In this document: positions 27,704 to 36,318 of the stretch, piece by piece | How the letters are laid out: the number at the start of each line of letters is the position of its first letter | Numbering within the stretch: position 1 is the first letter of the stretch | NCBI RefSeq assembly: GCF_044457565.1 | Contig: NZ_JBITGZ010000003.1 | Coordinates: forward strand, 248,001 to 312,000 | Direction: 5' to 3' | From: Kitasatospora sp044457565 | GTDB lineage: Bacteria > Actinomycetota > Actinomycetes > Streptomycetales > Streptomycetaceae | DNA length: 64,000 nucleotides | The notes under the pieces: generated by a model | Seen by the model: the letters and a program-made list of their open reading frames with translations, nothing else | What the model was told of the DNA's origin: nothing | Database searches by the model: none | Translations under genes and position numbers: made by a program

Positions 27704-28629
27704 TGGCCGCCTCCGAGGGCCCGTACCCCGACGATCCCGGCACGGACCGCGCGGGCGCCCGCGCCCCAGGCTCCCCCGCCCCGATCTCCGTGCGCCCGCC
27801 ACGCTCCGCGCAGGCCGCGGCCCGATCGGCGCTGGCCGCGCTGATCCGGCGCGACCTGCTGGTCCTGCGCAAGCACTTCGGCGAGTTCGTCGGACGGACC
27901 GTCATGCAGCCGTTCCTGCTGGTGTTCGTGTTCCTGTACGTCTTCCCGATCATCGGGCAGGGGATCGGCGGCGCAGCGGGTCGGGGCGGGCAGTCGGCCT
28001 TCGCCACCGTGCTGGTGCCCGGGGTGGTGGCCATCTCGATCATGTTCCAGGGCATCCAGTCGGTGGCGATCCAGATGTCCCAGGAGTTCGGCTACACCCG
28101 CGAGATCGAGGACCGCGTCCAGGCACCCTGCCCGGTCTGGCTGGTGGCCGTCGCACGGGTGCTCTCCGGCGCCGTGCAGGGGATGATCTCGGCCGTCATC
28201 GTGCTGCCGATCGCCACCGTGGTGCACGCCCCGGGGGTGCACGCCCGGCTGGACGTGCACTGGTGGACGGCGGTGACGCTGGTCCCGCTGGCGTGCCTGG
28301 CGATGACCTCGCTCGGACTGCTCCTCGGCACGGCCTTCGAACCGCGCAACATCGGGGTGATGTTCGGCTTCGTCGTACTGCCGCTGGTCTTCCTCGGCGG
28401 CACGTACTACCAGTGGACCAGGCTGTCGCTGGTGCACGTCGGCAGCTTCCACTGGTTGCAGGTGCTGGTGCTGGCCAACCCGCTGATCTACATCACCGAG
28501 GGCATGCGCGCGGCCTTCACCGACGCCGAGCACATGCCGCTGTACGTGATCTACCCGGTACTGGCCGGATTCTGCGTGCTGTTCCTCGGGCTCGGGCTGC
28601 GCAACTTCCGCCACCGGGTGCTGTCCTGA
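27703..28629 (+). CDS. ABC-2-type exporter permease (DrrB-like)
   Basis: A 308-residue membrane protein. A Pro/Ala-rich cytoplasmic N-terminus of about 45 residues precedes LIRRDLLVLRKHFGEFVGRT, then six hydrophobic segments. The ABC-2 signature region reads ...NIGVMFGFVVLPLVFLGGTYYQW (about residues 215-240), and NPLIYITEGMRAAF lies before the last helix, both DrrB-like. ATG at 27703 overlaps the stop of the ATPase gene by one base, so translation is coupled. Confidence 0.88.
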
Positions 28630-28646
28630 GCCCCGGCGGCCGGGGC
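28630..28646. terminator. Hairpin between convergent genes
   Basis: GCCCCGG-CGG-CCGGGGC, a 7-bp GC stem with a 3-base loop immediately after the permease stop and facing the SDR gene on the other strand. Confidence 0.5.
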
Positions 28647-28684
28647 GCCGCATCCCCGGTGCCCGGCACCCGGCCCGGCGGTGC

Positions 28685-29452
28685 CTACTGCGCGAGGTAG
28701 CCGCCGTCCACCGGCAGGACGGCGCCGGTGATGAACGAGGCCTCGTCCGAGGCCAGGAACAGCACCGCCGCCGCCACCTCCGCCGGATCGCCCAGCCGCT
28801 TCATCGGGTGCTGCTGCTCGATCGCCGCCAGGTACTCCGGGCCGCCCGGCTCCTGCGGCAGCCTGCGCACCCGCTCGGTGGTGATCGTGCCGGGCGCCAC
28901 CGCGTTGACCCTGATCCCCCGGTCCGCCCACTCGACGGCGAGGTGCTTGGTCAGCCCCGAGGCCACGAACTTCGCCGGGCCGTAGACCGACTGGCCGCGC
29001 TGGCCCGCCTCCCCGGAGATCGACGAGACGCAGACGATCGCCCCGCCGCCGGCCGGCAGCATCGCCTCGATCGCGTACTTGCAGGTCAGGAACATGCCGC
29101 GGCCGTCGACCGCCATCACCTGGTCCCAGTCGTGTGCCTCGGCCTCCGTCACCTCCATCAGCGGGATGACCCCCGCATTGGCCACCAGGACGTCCAGGCG
29201 GCCGTGCCGCTCGACCGCGGCCAGGATCATCCGGCGGGCGTCGGGCACCTTCGACACGTCACCGACCACGCCGGAGACCGCGCCCGGGAACTCCGCCGCC
29301 AGGCGCTCCAGCCCCTGCCCGTCGATGTCGGTGGCCACCACCGACGCGCCCTCCCGGGCGAAGCGGGCCGCGACCGCCCGCCCGATCCCGCTGGCCGCAC
29401 CCGTCACCACACAGGACTTGCCCGCCAACCGTCCGGTACCGGTATCCGTCAC
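28685..29452 (-). CDS. SDR-family NAD(P)-dependent oxidoreductase
   Basis: A 255-residue classical short-chain dehydrogenase. The nucleotide-binding motif is TGAASGIGRAVA (about residues 14-25), with NAG at VLVANAGVIPL and the catalytic Ser in SSISGEAGQ. YGPAK gives Tyr and Lys of YxxxK (about residue 156), and the C-terminus reads LFLASDEASFITGAVLPVDGG. The Asp in VVATDIDGQ suggests NAD(H) preference. GTG 29452 has GGAGGA 6 bases upstream; longer in-frame starts lack this. Substrate unknown; it stands alone between convergent and divergent neighbours. Confidence 0.85.
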   Translation of the reverse strand: MTDTGTGRLAGKSCVVTGAASGIGRAVAARFAREGASVVATDIDGQGLERLAAEFPGAVSGVVGDVSKVPDARRMILAAVERHGRLDVLVANAGVIPLMEVTEAEAHDWDQVMAVDGRGMFLTCKYAIEAMLPAGGGAIVCVSSISGEAGQRGQSVYGPAKFVASGLTKHLAVEWADRGIRVNAVAPGTITTERVRRLPQEPGGPEYLAAIEQQHPMKRLGDPAEVAAAVLFLASDEASFITGAVLPVDGGYLAQ

Positions 29453-29606
29453 GCCCGATCCTCCGCCCATGACCCGCCATGCCTCGGGGGTCACCGTACA
29501 CAGCCGTTGACGTTCCGTCAGCGCCGCGCGCCGGACGGCGGCGGGGTCGGGTGTCGGGGGCGGACGGCCGGCGCGACCAGCCGGCGCCCGCCCGGCGCCC
29601 GCACGC

Positions 29607-30560
29607 TCAGCCGACGGTCAGCACGATCTTGCCCGCCAGGTGCCCGTGCTCACTGAGGCGCTGCGCCTCGGATGCCCGGGCGAGCGGCAGTGCCCGGTGG
29701 ATCGGCACCAGCAGCCCGTCGCCCGCGTGCAGCTCGAACGCCGCGAGCAGCGCCGTCCGGCTGCGGGCGGCACCGCCCGGGTCGCCGGCGCTGAAGCGGA
29801 CGCCGTACCTCTCGGCGACCTCCATCTCCGCGATGCAGAGCACCCGCTCGGTGCCGCCGGTGAGCTCGATCGAGGCGGTGACCGCCTCGTCCCGGCCGGC
29901 CGCGTCGAGGGCGGCGTCGATCCCCTCCGGCGCCACCGCGCGCACCCGGTCCGCGAGCCCCTCGCCGTACGCCACCGGGACGGCGCCGAGCCTGCGCAGG
30001 TGGGCGTGGTTGCCCTCGCCGGCGGTACCGATCACCCGGATACCACGGGCGCGGGCGAGCTGGAGCAGTACCGTCCCGACCCCACCGGCCGCGCCGTGCA
30101 CCAGCAGCGTCCCGCCTGCCGGCACCGCGAGCGCCTCCAGCGCCCGCCAGGAGGTCTCCAGCGCGACGGGCAGCGCCGCGGCCTGCTCCCAGCTCAGCGA
30201 GGCGGGCTTGACCGCCAGCCGCTGCGCGTCGAGCAGGGCGTGCTCGGCGTACGCGCCGCCGATGGTGGGGCCGACCACGTCGTCACCGGCCCGGACGTCG
30301 GTGACGCCGGCACCGACCGCCTCCACCACGCCGGCCGCCTCGTATCCCGGCACATGCGGGAAGGTGACGGGGAACATCTCCTTCATCGCGCCCCTGCGGA
30401 CCTTGGAGTCCAGCGGGTTGACACCGATGGCGCGGACGGCGATCCGCACCTGCCCCGGCCCGGGCGAGGGAAGGCCGATCTCGATGGCGTGCAGCACATC
30501 GGCACTGCCGAACTCACTGAAGGCAACGGCCTTGGTCGTGGTGGTGGTGCTCGTGGTCAT
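29607..30560 (-). CDS. Zinc-independent NADP-dependent quinone oxidoreductase (MDR family)
   Basis: A 317-residue medium-chain reductase of the quinone oxidoreductase type. GVNPLDSKVRRGAM (about residue 47) and PHVPGYEAAGVVEAVG form the catalytic domain without zinc-binding Cys residues. LLVHGAAGGVGTVLLQLARARG (about residue 150) is the Rossmann motif, and the C-terminal segment ends LAGKIVLTVG. It would reduce quinones or enones with NADPH. It is divergent from the ATPase-LuxR regulator at 30710, with a 149-bp shared gap, so it may be that regulator's target. Confidence 0.85.
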   Translation of the reverse strand: MTTSTTTTTKAVAFSEFGSADVLHAIEIGLPSPGPGQVRIAVRAIGVNPLDSKVRRGAMKEMFPVTFPHVPGYEAAGVVEAVGAGVTDVRAGDDVVGPTIGGAYAEHALLDAQRLAVKPASLSWEQAAALPVALETSWRALEALAVPAGGTLLVHGAAGGVGTVLLQLARARGIRVIGTAGEGNHAHLRRLGAVPVAYGEGLADRVRAVAPEGIDAALDAAGRDEAVTASIELTGGTERVLCIAEMEVAERYGVRFSAGDPGGAARSRTALLAAFELHAGDGLLVPIHRALPLARASEAQRLSEHGHLAGKIVLTVG

Positions 30561-30658
30561 GGTGAACGATCCCTACTGGAAGACGATCGGCTGGTCCGAC
30601 GTCTCCCAGCCTGTCCGCCCGAGCACCCCGGCCCGGCCCGCCGTTCGGTCAGTTCCCC

Positions 30659-30674
30659 CTGGCCGAAAGGCCAG
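30659..30674. promoter_or_regulatory. Palindromic hairpin in a divergent promoter region
   Basis: CTGGCC-GAAA-GGCCAG, a perfect 6-bp inverted repeat around GAAA between the oxidoreductase and the ATPase-LuxR gene. It could be an operator half-site pair or an RNA stem. Confidence 0.35.
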
Positions 30675-30696
30675 TCCGCCGCCCGCACCGCGCGGC

Positions 30697-30702
30697 TATC
30701 GT
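30697..30702 (+). promoter_or_regulatory. -10 element for a leaderless luxR-type mRNA
   Basis: TATCGT fits the actinomycete -10 pattern TANNNT and ends 7 bases before the ATG at 30710. Transcription should start at or next to the start codon, giving a leaderless message; no ribosome-binding site is visible. Confidence 0.5.
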
Positions 30703-30709
30703 GAACGGC

Positions 30710-32101
30710 ATGGACGCGAACAGCACGGCCGGGACCGGCCTCGACGGGAACGGCGTCGGCGCGGACGCCATCAGCGCCGACGGCCTCGACGCCGACGGCC
30801 TCGACGCGGACGGCTGGACCAACCCCGAGGACGTCCTGGCCAAGGCGATCGCCGTCCTCCAGGCGCCCCGCCCGCAGCTCCTCCCGCGGCTCTCGCAGGT
30901 CCTGGCCGACCTGGTACCGCACCGCGTGATCGCCCAACTCAGCGGCGTCTGCAGCCATTCGCCCACCAAGGCCGACGGCGACCGCGAGCTCGCCGCGCGG
31001 GTCAGCAGCAGTGAGCTGGGCCGGCTCGCCGACCGGGCGTCAGCGGGCCGTCCGTGGCAGGGCGAAGCCGTCCTCGCCGGCGCCGCACGGCCGACCCTGG
31101 CGGTCGCCTCCGCGCCCGCGGGCACCAACGGCGCCCTGCTCGTGCTGGTACGCACCCGGTCCGAGCGGTTGCCCGAGCGGACGCTCGCGATCGTCCAGCG
31201 GATCTGGGACCTCTTCACCGTGCACGCCAACCACCGCGCCGCCGACGCCGCCCCCGTCCAGGCCGCCACCTCGCGCGCGGCGGCGGGCGCACGGGCCCGG
31301 GCGATCGCCGAACTCACCGACGCACACGCCTCCGCACTGTCCGCGATCCTCGGCACCCTGCGAGCCACCGGACTCGACGACGGCACCGCCCGGCGCGCGG
31401 CCGTCGACCTCACGGTCGCCTCGATGATCGAGCTGCGCGCCAGCGCGGACCTCGACCGCTCGCTCAGCGAGGAACCGGCCACGGAGGCCTTCGGCCGGCT
31501 CACCGACGAGCTCAGGCCGCTGCTGCGGCACAGCCCCGTCCGCCTCGACCTGCGCCCGCCCGCCACCGGCCGCACCCTGCCGGCCGACATCGCGCACAGC
31601 GCCCGCGCCGCCGTGCGCAGCACCGTGCTCGCCATGCTCGAACAGGACGGGCTCCAACGCCTGCACGTGGCCTGGCAGGTGGAGGAGGACACCCTGCGCG
31701 TCACCGTCCGGGACGACGGCCCCGGCCTGCCCGCCGAGGACGCCCCGGCCCTGCGCCGGACCACCGACCGCCTCACCGCCCTCGGCGGCCGGCTCACCGT
31801 GGACGCCGTCCCCGGCTGGGGCAGCACCGTCACCGCCACCCTGCCGCTCGGCCCGCCGGCCACCCCGATCGCCGACCCGCTGGACGGGCTGCACCCGCGC
31901 GAGCTGGAGGTGCTCGACCAGCTCGCCCTGGGGCGCCGCAACCGCGACATCGCGCAGGCGCTGCACATCAGCGAGTCGACCGTGAAGTTCCACGTCGCCA
32001 ACATCCTCGGCAAGCTGGGCGTCAGCTCGCGCGGCGAGGCCGCCGCCCTGGCCCACCGGACGGGGCTGACCATGGGCGGCGGTATGTACGCGGTCTCCTG
32101 A
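30710..32101 (+). CDS. Histidine-kinase-like ATPase / LuxR HTH regulator
   Basis: A 463-residue one-component regulator. Residues about 40-200 form a GAF-like helical sensor segment. A helical dimer-type region (RAIAELTDAHASALSAILGTL) lies where a kinase H-box would be, with the HAS His possibly equivalent. An HATPase_c-like domain follows (about 285-385): VTVRDDGPGLP is the G1-type motif and GGRLTVDAVPGWGSTVTATLP the G2-type end. A LuxR helix-turn-helix closes the protein (about 395-463): HPRELEVLDQLALGRRNRDI and SESTVKFHVANILGKLGV. A kinase-type ATPase joined directly to a DNA-binding domain is uncommon. ATG 30710 is chosen for its leaderless geometry; GTG 30701 is the alternative. Confidence 0.8.
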   Translation: MDANSTAGTGLDGNGVGADAISADGLDADGLDADGWTNPEDVLAKAIAVLQAPRPQLLPRLSQVLADLVPHRVIAQLSGVCSHSPTKADGDRELAARVSSSELGRLADRASAGRPWQGEAVLAGAARPTLAVASAPAGTNGALLVLVRTRSERLPERTLAIVQRIWDLFTVHANHRAADAAPVQAATSRAAAGARARAIAELTDAHASALSAILGTLRATGLDDGTARRAAVDLTVASMIELRASADLDRSLSEEPATEAFGRLTDELRPLLRHSPVRLDLRPPATGRTLPADIAHSARAAVRSTVLAMLEQDGLQRLHVAWQVEEDTLRVTVRDDGPGLPAEDAPALRRTTDRLTALGGRLTVDAVPGWGSTVTATLPLGPPATPIADPLDGLHPRELEVLDQLALGRRNRDIAQALHISESTVKFHVANILGKLGVSSRGEAAALAHRTGLTMGGGMYAVS

Positions 32102-32153
32102 CGCCGGGTCCGCCGGCGTGCCGGCCGACGCCGGGCCACCGCCCGCACCCGCT

Positions 32154-32705
32154 CTAGTGCGGCAGCGGTGGCAACGGCGGGAGAGGCTGCGGAGCCGGCG
32201 GCAACGGAGGCGGCCAGGGCGGGGGCCAGGTGCCCGGGGGCAGCGCGGCGCGGACGGTGAGGATGCGCAGGGCCGGGGTGCTGTTGCCCGGCCGGGCGGC
32301 GCAGGCCATCGCGGCCCTGGCGACCGTGGCGTCGGTGTGCGGGGGTACGACCAGGAGCAGGAAGTGGTCCTGGTGGCCGCCGCCGACCCCCATGGTGTGG
32401 AGGCTGGACGAGAAGCAGTTGACGCGGACGACCCGGCCGTCGACGGTCACCCGCCCCGGGGCGGCGTCCCAGGCCGATCGCTCGACGCTGACGTGCAGGA
32501 CCGGTCCGACCCGCCGCCGGAGTGCGATGATGAGAGCGGGCAGTTCGCGTTCCAGATCGCGGGTCCGGGGCCACCAGGCACCGTCGAACATCCCGCTGTG
32601 CGCCAGCGACGGATCCAGGCTCAGCCGTGACGGCCGGCGGTCGATCTGACCGAGGAGGCCGGGGGCCTCGAAGAGGGAGTAAGGGAACGTACGGTCGAGC
32701 GACAT
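32154..32705 (-). CDS. DUF5994 family protein with Pro-rich tail
   Basis: A 183-residue cytoplasmic protein. RLSLDPSLAHSGMFDGAWWPRTRDLERELPAL (about residues 26-57; key element DGAWWP-R) matches DUF5994, and FLLLVVPPHTDATVARAAM lies near residue 130. The last 25 residues are almost only Pro and aromatic/Leu residues (PPPWPPPLPPAPQPLPP). The family is actinobacterial and of unknown function. A second family member is divergent to it at 33000, separated by 294 bp. Confidence 0.75.
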   Translation of the reverse strand: MSLDRTFPYSLFEAPGLLGQIDRRPSRLSLDPSLAHSGMFDGAWWPRTRDLERELPALIIALRRRVGPVLHVSVERSAWDAAPGRVTVDGRVVRVNCFSSSLHTMGVGGGHQDHFLLLVVPPHTDATVARAAMACAARPGNSTPALRILTVRAALPPGTWPPPWPPPLPPAPQPLPPLPPLPH

Positions 32706-32836
32706 GGTGGGCCCGTCTCCGGCTCTCGACGAGCCGGGTGGCTTCCAAGGGCGACGCCGGATCCGGATGCCGGCATGCGCTGCGTCCTCGGTATCTCAAC
32801 TGTACGCTCGGGACAGTGCCACCGGCCGGAATTCGG

Positions 32837-32865
32837 CCTGCGCAAACGTGCCCTGCGCAAACATG
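32837..32865. repeat. Direct repeat in the divergent DUF5994 promoter region
   Basis: CCTGCGCAAACGTG (32837-32850) and CCTGCGCAAACATG (32852-32865), 13 of 14 bases identical with a 15-bp period. A possible regulator-binding site in the 294-bp gap; nothing else was recognised in this gap. Confidence 0.45.
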
Positions 32866-32999
32866 CGAGGTGCGGCCCTGCGCCGGAGTAGGGTTGGCAC
32901 CACCGAAGGCACCTCGCATGCTGGTCCCGACACCGGCTTCGTCTCCGGAGATCGACGACGCCGGTTCCGTGTGAACGGGCCCGGGGACTGGTCCACGAA

Positions 33000-33497
33000 A
33001 TGACCGTGACCACCGTGACCTTCGACGGCGACCGTGCGGCTCCCCCGCTACCGGCCTCGACGCCACAGCTGCGACTCTCTCTCACCCCCCACGGATCCGC
33101 CCCCGGCCGGCTGGACGGCGCGTGGTGGCCCCACTCGCGCAACCTCCTGCTCGAACTCCCCGCACTGGTCGCCGAGTTGGACAGCACGTGGGGCCGGGTC
33201 ACCCGGATCACCGTGAACCCCCACCGGTGGCCGGTCGTGCCCCGCAGGATCCCGGTCGGTGGCCACGTGATCCACGTGGGCTGGTTCCTCGAGGAGCAGG
33301 ACCAGCACGAGATGATGATCCGCTCCTTCTCCCCCGGCCGCCTCGACCTGCTGGTGATCCCGCCGGAGACCGACGACGGCGAAGCCGCCCGGCTGATGGA
33401 CGCCGCGGCCGACCCGGCCAACACCCGCACCGCGAGCGAGCTGATCTCGGACGGGCCTCGCGCGACGGCCGTCATGGTGAACGGAGGCGGGTCATGA
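33000..33497 (+). CDS. DUF5994 family protein
   Basis: A 165-residue protein with the same core as the divergent paralogue: LRLSLTPHG, LDGAWWPHSRNLLLELPALV (about residues 38-57), PHRWPVVPRRIPVGGHVIHVGWF and LDLLVIPPETDDGEAARLM. It lacks the Pro-rich tail. Its stop overlaps the CBS-domain gene start by 4 bp (ATGA), so the two are coupled. The role is unknown; in actinomycetes such genes often lie among stress- or SigB-type genes, from memory. Confidence 0.75.
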   Translation: MTVTTVTFDGDRAAPPLPASTPQLRLSLTPHGSAPGRLDGAWWPHSRNLLLELPALVAELDSTWGRVTRITVNPHRWPVVPRRIPVGGHVIHVGWFLEEQDQHEMMIRSFSPGRLDLLVIPPETDDGEAARLMDAAADPANTRTASELISDGPRATAVMVNGGGS

Positions 33498-33898
33498 CCA
33501 CTTGCCTGCCCGAACCCGCACTCCACGCGGCCACCGTCTCCGTCATGGTCTCCGACCGCATGCGCCCGACGGACCTGCAGATCAGCGACGACGTCCTGGT
33601 CGACACGGCCATCGCCGTGATGCAGGGTGCCCACGTCGACCACATTCTGGTACGCGGCCACGACGGACGCTGCACCGGCATGCTGACCTGGGCTCAGCTC
33701 GCCCCGTTCCGCGTGACCTCCTGGTACACCGAGCGCCTGGCGGTACGCGACATCGTCCAGGACGGTCGCCCGTTCGCGACGGCGGGCATGCTCGCCGGCG
33801 CAGCCGCCGCCACGATGCGTGAGCGCCGGCTGGCCGCCTGGCCGGTGGTGGACGAGGACGGCTACAGCGTGGGGCTGCTCACCGCGCAGGCCACGTAG
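33494..33898 (+). CDS. Small CBS-domain protein
   Basis: A 134-residue protein made of a CBS pair. First repeat: SVMVSDRMRPTDLQISDDVLVDTA and HVDHILVRGHDGRCTGMLTWAQL; second: VRDIVQDGRPFATAGMLAGAAAATMRERRLAAWPVVDEDGYSVGLLT. CBS pairs bind adenine nucleotides and act as energy or stress sensors. GGAGGCGGGTC precedes the ATG, which overlaps the DUF5994 stop. The partner it regulates is not apparent. Confidence 0.8.
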   Translation: MTTCLPEPALHAATVSVMVSDRMRPTDLQISDDVLVDTAIAVMQGAHVDHILVRGHDGRCTGMLTWAQLAPFRVTSWYTERLAVRDIVQDGRPFATAGMLAGAAAATMRERRLAAWPVVDEDGYSVGLLTAQAT

Positions 33899-34306
33899 CC
33901 GGCCCACCCACGGCCGGCCCCGTACCTCGGCGCCGGGCCGACCTCGGCGCCGATCGGGCCGTCGCACCGGCCCTCCCTGTCCGCTCGGGAGAGCCGCCCG
34001 ATCGGCGCCCCCGCCGACCCCTCGGCGGACGGTTCCACGCCCGGCGCAGGCGGACGCCGCGCCGACGGTGCAGAGCGCCACCAGCCGGGCGCCGGCCCTC
34101 CGGACGAGCGGAGAGCCGGCGCTCCGGCCGGTCGACTCCGCAGGCGGGCAGCGAGCAAGGCATGAACATGCCTGCCGACAGGCGATTCTGAACACACGTC
34201 AGACGACGGGCGATACCTATCCACGACTGATTCACTGCCAGCCGGACGTCCGTACCGTTCTCGCCAGCGGGAGAACGGCTCCTGCGAGGAGACAGGACGG
34301 ACCACC
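33899..34306. other. Gene-free stretch with a long inverted repeat
   Basis: 408 bp without a credible gene on either strand. Its only clear element is the inverted repeat at 33946-34009. The last 100 bp should hold the promoter of the dehydrogenase at 34307, but no convincing -35/-10 pair stands out. Confidence 0.6.
33946..34009 (+). terminator. Long hairpin after the DUF5994-CBS operon
   Basis: GGCGCCGATCGGGC (33946-33959) is the exact reverse complement of GCCCGATCGGCGCC (33996-34009). The 36-base loop contains a nested CTCCC/GGGAG stem. A strong bipartite hairpin 48 bases after the CBS stop; terminator is the simplest reading. Confidence 0.55.
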
Positions 34307-35362
34307 ATGGCGCACTCCCGGACCTCCACCGGCTACCACCTCGACAAGCCGCAGGACGGCGTCGACGGCCTCGACGGCGTCGATCGCCTCGTCATGCGCG
34401 CGGAGGAGTTGCCGCCGCCGGGCCCGCGGCAGGTGTTGATCAGAGTGCGGGCGGCCTCGCTGAACCGGCGGGACCTGATGATCCTCGACGGAACGTACCC
34501 GCTGCGCGCCGCGGCCGGGGTGGTACCGCTCAGCGACGGGGCCGGCGAGGTGGTGGCCGTCGGCGAGGGCGTCCGGCGGGCGGAGGCCGGGGACCGGGTC
34601 GCGGTCACGTACTTCCGCCGCTGGATCGACGGGCCGATGACGCTGCCGCTGATCAGCGAGCAGTACGGGGCGAGCCTGGGCGGCATGCTGGCCGAGTATC
34701 AGGTGGTCGACGAGGAGTCGGTGGTGCGGATACCGGCCCACCTGTCCTACGAGGAGGCCGCGACGCTACCCTGCGCCGGCGTGCTCGCCTGGGCCGCGCT
34801 GACCACGGGGGCGCGCCCACTGGCCGCCGGGGACACCGTGCTGGTGGTGGGCTCCGGCGCGGTGGCACTGTTCGGGGTCCAGCTGGCGGCGGCGCTGGGC
34901 GGGCGGGTGATCGCGGTGACCTCGGGTGAGGAGAAGGCCCGACGGCTGAGGGAGCTCGGCGCCGCCGAGGTGGTGGACCGGCGGGCCACGCCCGAGTGGG
35001 AGCAGGCCGTCGCCGCGCTCACCGGCGGGCGCGGCGCCGACCTGGTGGTGGAGGCGGTCGGCGCGCCGACCATCGCCAGATCGGTCGCCTCGATCGGCTT
35101 CAACGGGCAGATCTCGCTGGTCGGGGCCTTCCCGGCGGGCGGGGCGGCGTTCGATCCGAATCTGTTCAACGGGCGGTTCTTCCACCTCCAGCGCCTGGCG
35201 GTGGGCAGCCGGACGAGCTTCGAGCAGCTGAACGCGGCGCTGTCACGGCATGGGCTGCGGCCGGTGATCGACCGGGTCTTCGGGTTCGACGAGGCGATCG
35301 CCGCATACCGGCACCTTCGGGACGGCAGCCCGTTCGGCAAGGTCGTGATCACGCTCCCCTAG
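34307..35362 (+). CDS. Zinc-type alcohol dehydrogenase-like oxidoreductase
   Basis: A 351-residue medium-chain dehydrogenase. VRAASLNRRDLMILDGTYP and VPLSDGAGEVVAVGEGVRR (about residues 45-90) form the catalytic domain. A CAGVLAWAAL segment follows, then the Rossmann motif VLVVGSGAVALFGVQLAAALGG (about residue 180) and FGKVVITLP at the end. The usual catalytic Cys and structural four-Cys loop of zinc alcohol dehydrogenases are not evident, so it belongs to the NAD(P)-dependent group without structural zinc. The N-terminus carries a GVDGLDGVDRL repeat. Its stop overlaps by 3 bp the stop of the convergent aat-like gene. Substrate unknown. Confidence 0.83.
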   Translation: MAHSRTSTGYHLDKPQDGVDGLDGVDRLVMRAEELPPPGPRQVLIRVRAASLNRRDLMILDGTYPLRAAAGVVPLSDGAGEVVAVGEGVRRAEAGDRVAVTYFRRWIDGPMTLPLISEQYGASLGGMLAEYQVVDEESVVRIPAHLSYEEAATLPCAGVLAWAALTTGARPLAAGDTVLVVGSGAVALFGVQLAAALGGRVIAVTSGEEKARRLRELGAAEVVDRRATPEWEQAVAALTGGRGADLVVEAVGAPTIARSVASIGFNGQISLVGAFPAGGAAFDPNLFNGRFFHLQRLAVGSRTSFEQLNAALSRHGLRPVIDRVFGFDEAIAAYRHLRDGSPFGKVVITLP

Positions 35363-36204
35363 CCGATCACCCGAGCACGCCTCGGTGGCCGCGAGCGCGG
35401 CTCACGCTGCCGGCCGGCCAGCCGGCCGGCCGGCAGCAGGGCCCGCGGCAGCGGTGACGGTGCCGACGGCGGCGCGGCGGGCTGTCCCAGTACCGCCAGG
35501 TAGCGCGCACGCGGGATCGGCTCGGCGCCGAGGCTGCGGATGTGCGGGCTGTCCCACTGCGCGTCCAGCAGTTCGCCGCCCGCCTCGGCGAAGCGGGCGG
35601 CGAGGTCCGCGACGGCGACGCGGGCGGCGTCGGTGCGGTGGTTGAACATCGAGTCCAGGCTGAGCACCGGCCCGATCCGGATGCCGAACACGCCGCCGAT
35701 CAGCTCGCCGCCGTCGTCCCACACCTCGGCGCTGTGCGCCCAGCCGCCGCGGTGCAGACTCCGCAGGCTCGCCCGCAGTCCGGGGCCGAGCCACTGCTGG
35801 GGCCGGCCCTGCGCGCACTCCTCGACGACCCGGGCGAAGGCCCGGTCGGCGCTGGTCGACCAGCCGAGCCGGTTGCGCAGCCGCCGGGCCAGCCGGCTTC
35901 CGAGGCGGGCGCCTTCGACGGTGATGACCGGGCGCGGGTCGGGGGACCACCAGGCGACCTCGTACGGGGCCTCCGGCGGCTGCGCCGGGCCGAGGACGGC
36001 GATCTCCCCCGCCGCCACCCGGTCCTCGAACAGCGCCTCGTTGAGCGCCGCGGCGTACTCGTCCGGCGCGGGCATCGGGAACAGGCCGCGCCGATAGGCG
36101 GCGAGCAGGCCCTCGGGGCCGAGGTCCGCGCAGAAGGCCGCCGGGGCGTCGGCGGGGGCGCGGGCGAGGTCGACGGTGTGCCAGCCGCTGTACGTGGTCA
36201 CCAT
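35359..36204 (-). CDS. Leucyl/phenylalanyl-tRNA transferase homologue (Aat family), probable biosynthetic enzyme
   Basis: A 281-residue Aat-family protein. Motifs in order: AYRRGLFPM (about residue 38), VAWWSPDPRPV, HSAEVWDDGGELIGGVFGIRIG, LDSMFNHRTDAARVA (GESMFS..NASK in the housekeeping enzyme), LLDAQWDSPHIRSLGAEPIPR (Asp and Gln of LIDCQ kept). Aat moves Leu or Phe from charged tRNA to the alpha-amino group of N-terminal Lys or Arg. The divergent core, an Arg-rich C-terminus and the position 108 bp behind an NRPS on the same strand suggest a small-molecule role, as in the S. lividans livipeptin system. GGGAGG precedes the ATG. A housekeeping N-degron role cannot be excluded. Confidence 0.78.
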   Translation of the reverse strand: MVTTYSGWHTVDLARAPADAPAAFCADLGPEGLLAAYRRGLFPMPAPDEYAAALNEALFEDRVAAGEIAVLGPAQPPEAPYEVAWWSPDPRPVITVEGARLGSRLARRLRNRLGWSTSADRAFARVVEECAQGRPQQWLGPGLRASLRSLHRGGWAHSAEVWDDGGELIGGVFGIRIGPVLSLDSMFNHRTDAARVAVADLAARFAEAGGELLDAQWDSPHIRSLGAEPIPRARYLAVLGQPAAPPSAPSPLPRALLPAGRLAGRQREPRSRPPRRARVIG

Positions 36205-36219
36205 GGCGCGGTCCTCCCG

Positions 36220-36318
36220 CCGTCAGAGCCGTCAGAACTGTCGGAGTTGTCGGAGCTGTCAGAGGTCTCGGATCCGGTGGAGCCGCTGGGGCTCACAGGG
36301 CTGTCGGTGCCGTCAGAG
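36220..36318. repeat. Degenerate 9-bp repeats between the NRPS and aat-like genes
   Basis: About eleven 9-bp units related to CCGTCAGAG / CTGTCGGAG fill the gap between the two genes. On the minus strand, one frame off the NRPS frame, they read as a Ser/Asp-rich peptide (TSDSSDNSDSSDGSDGG) that stays open until a TGA overlapping the aat-like start. Confidence 0.7.
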
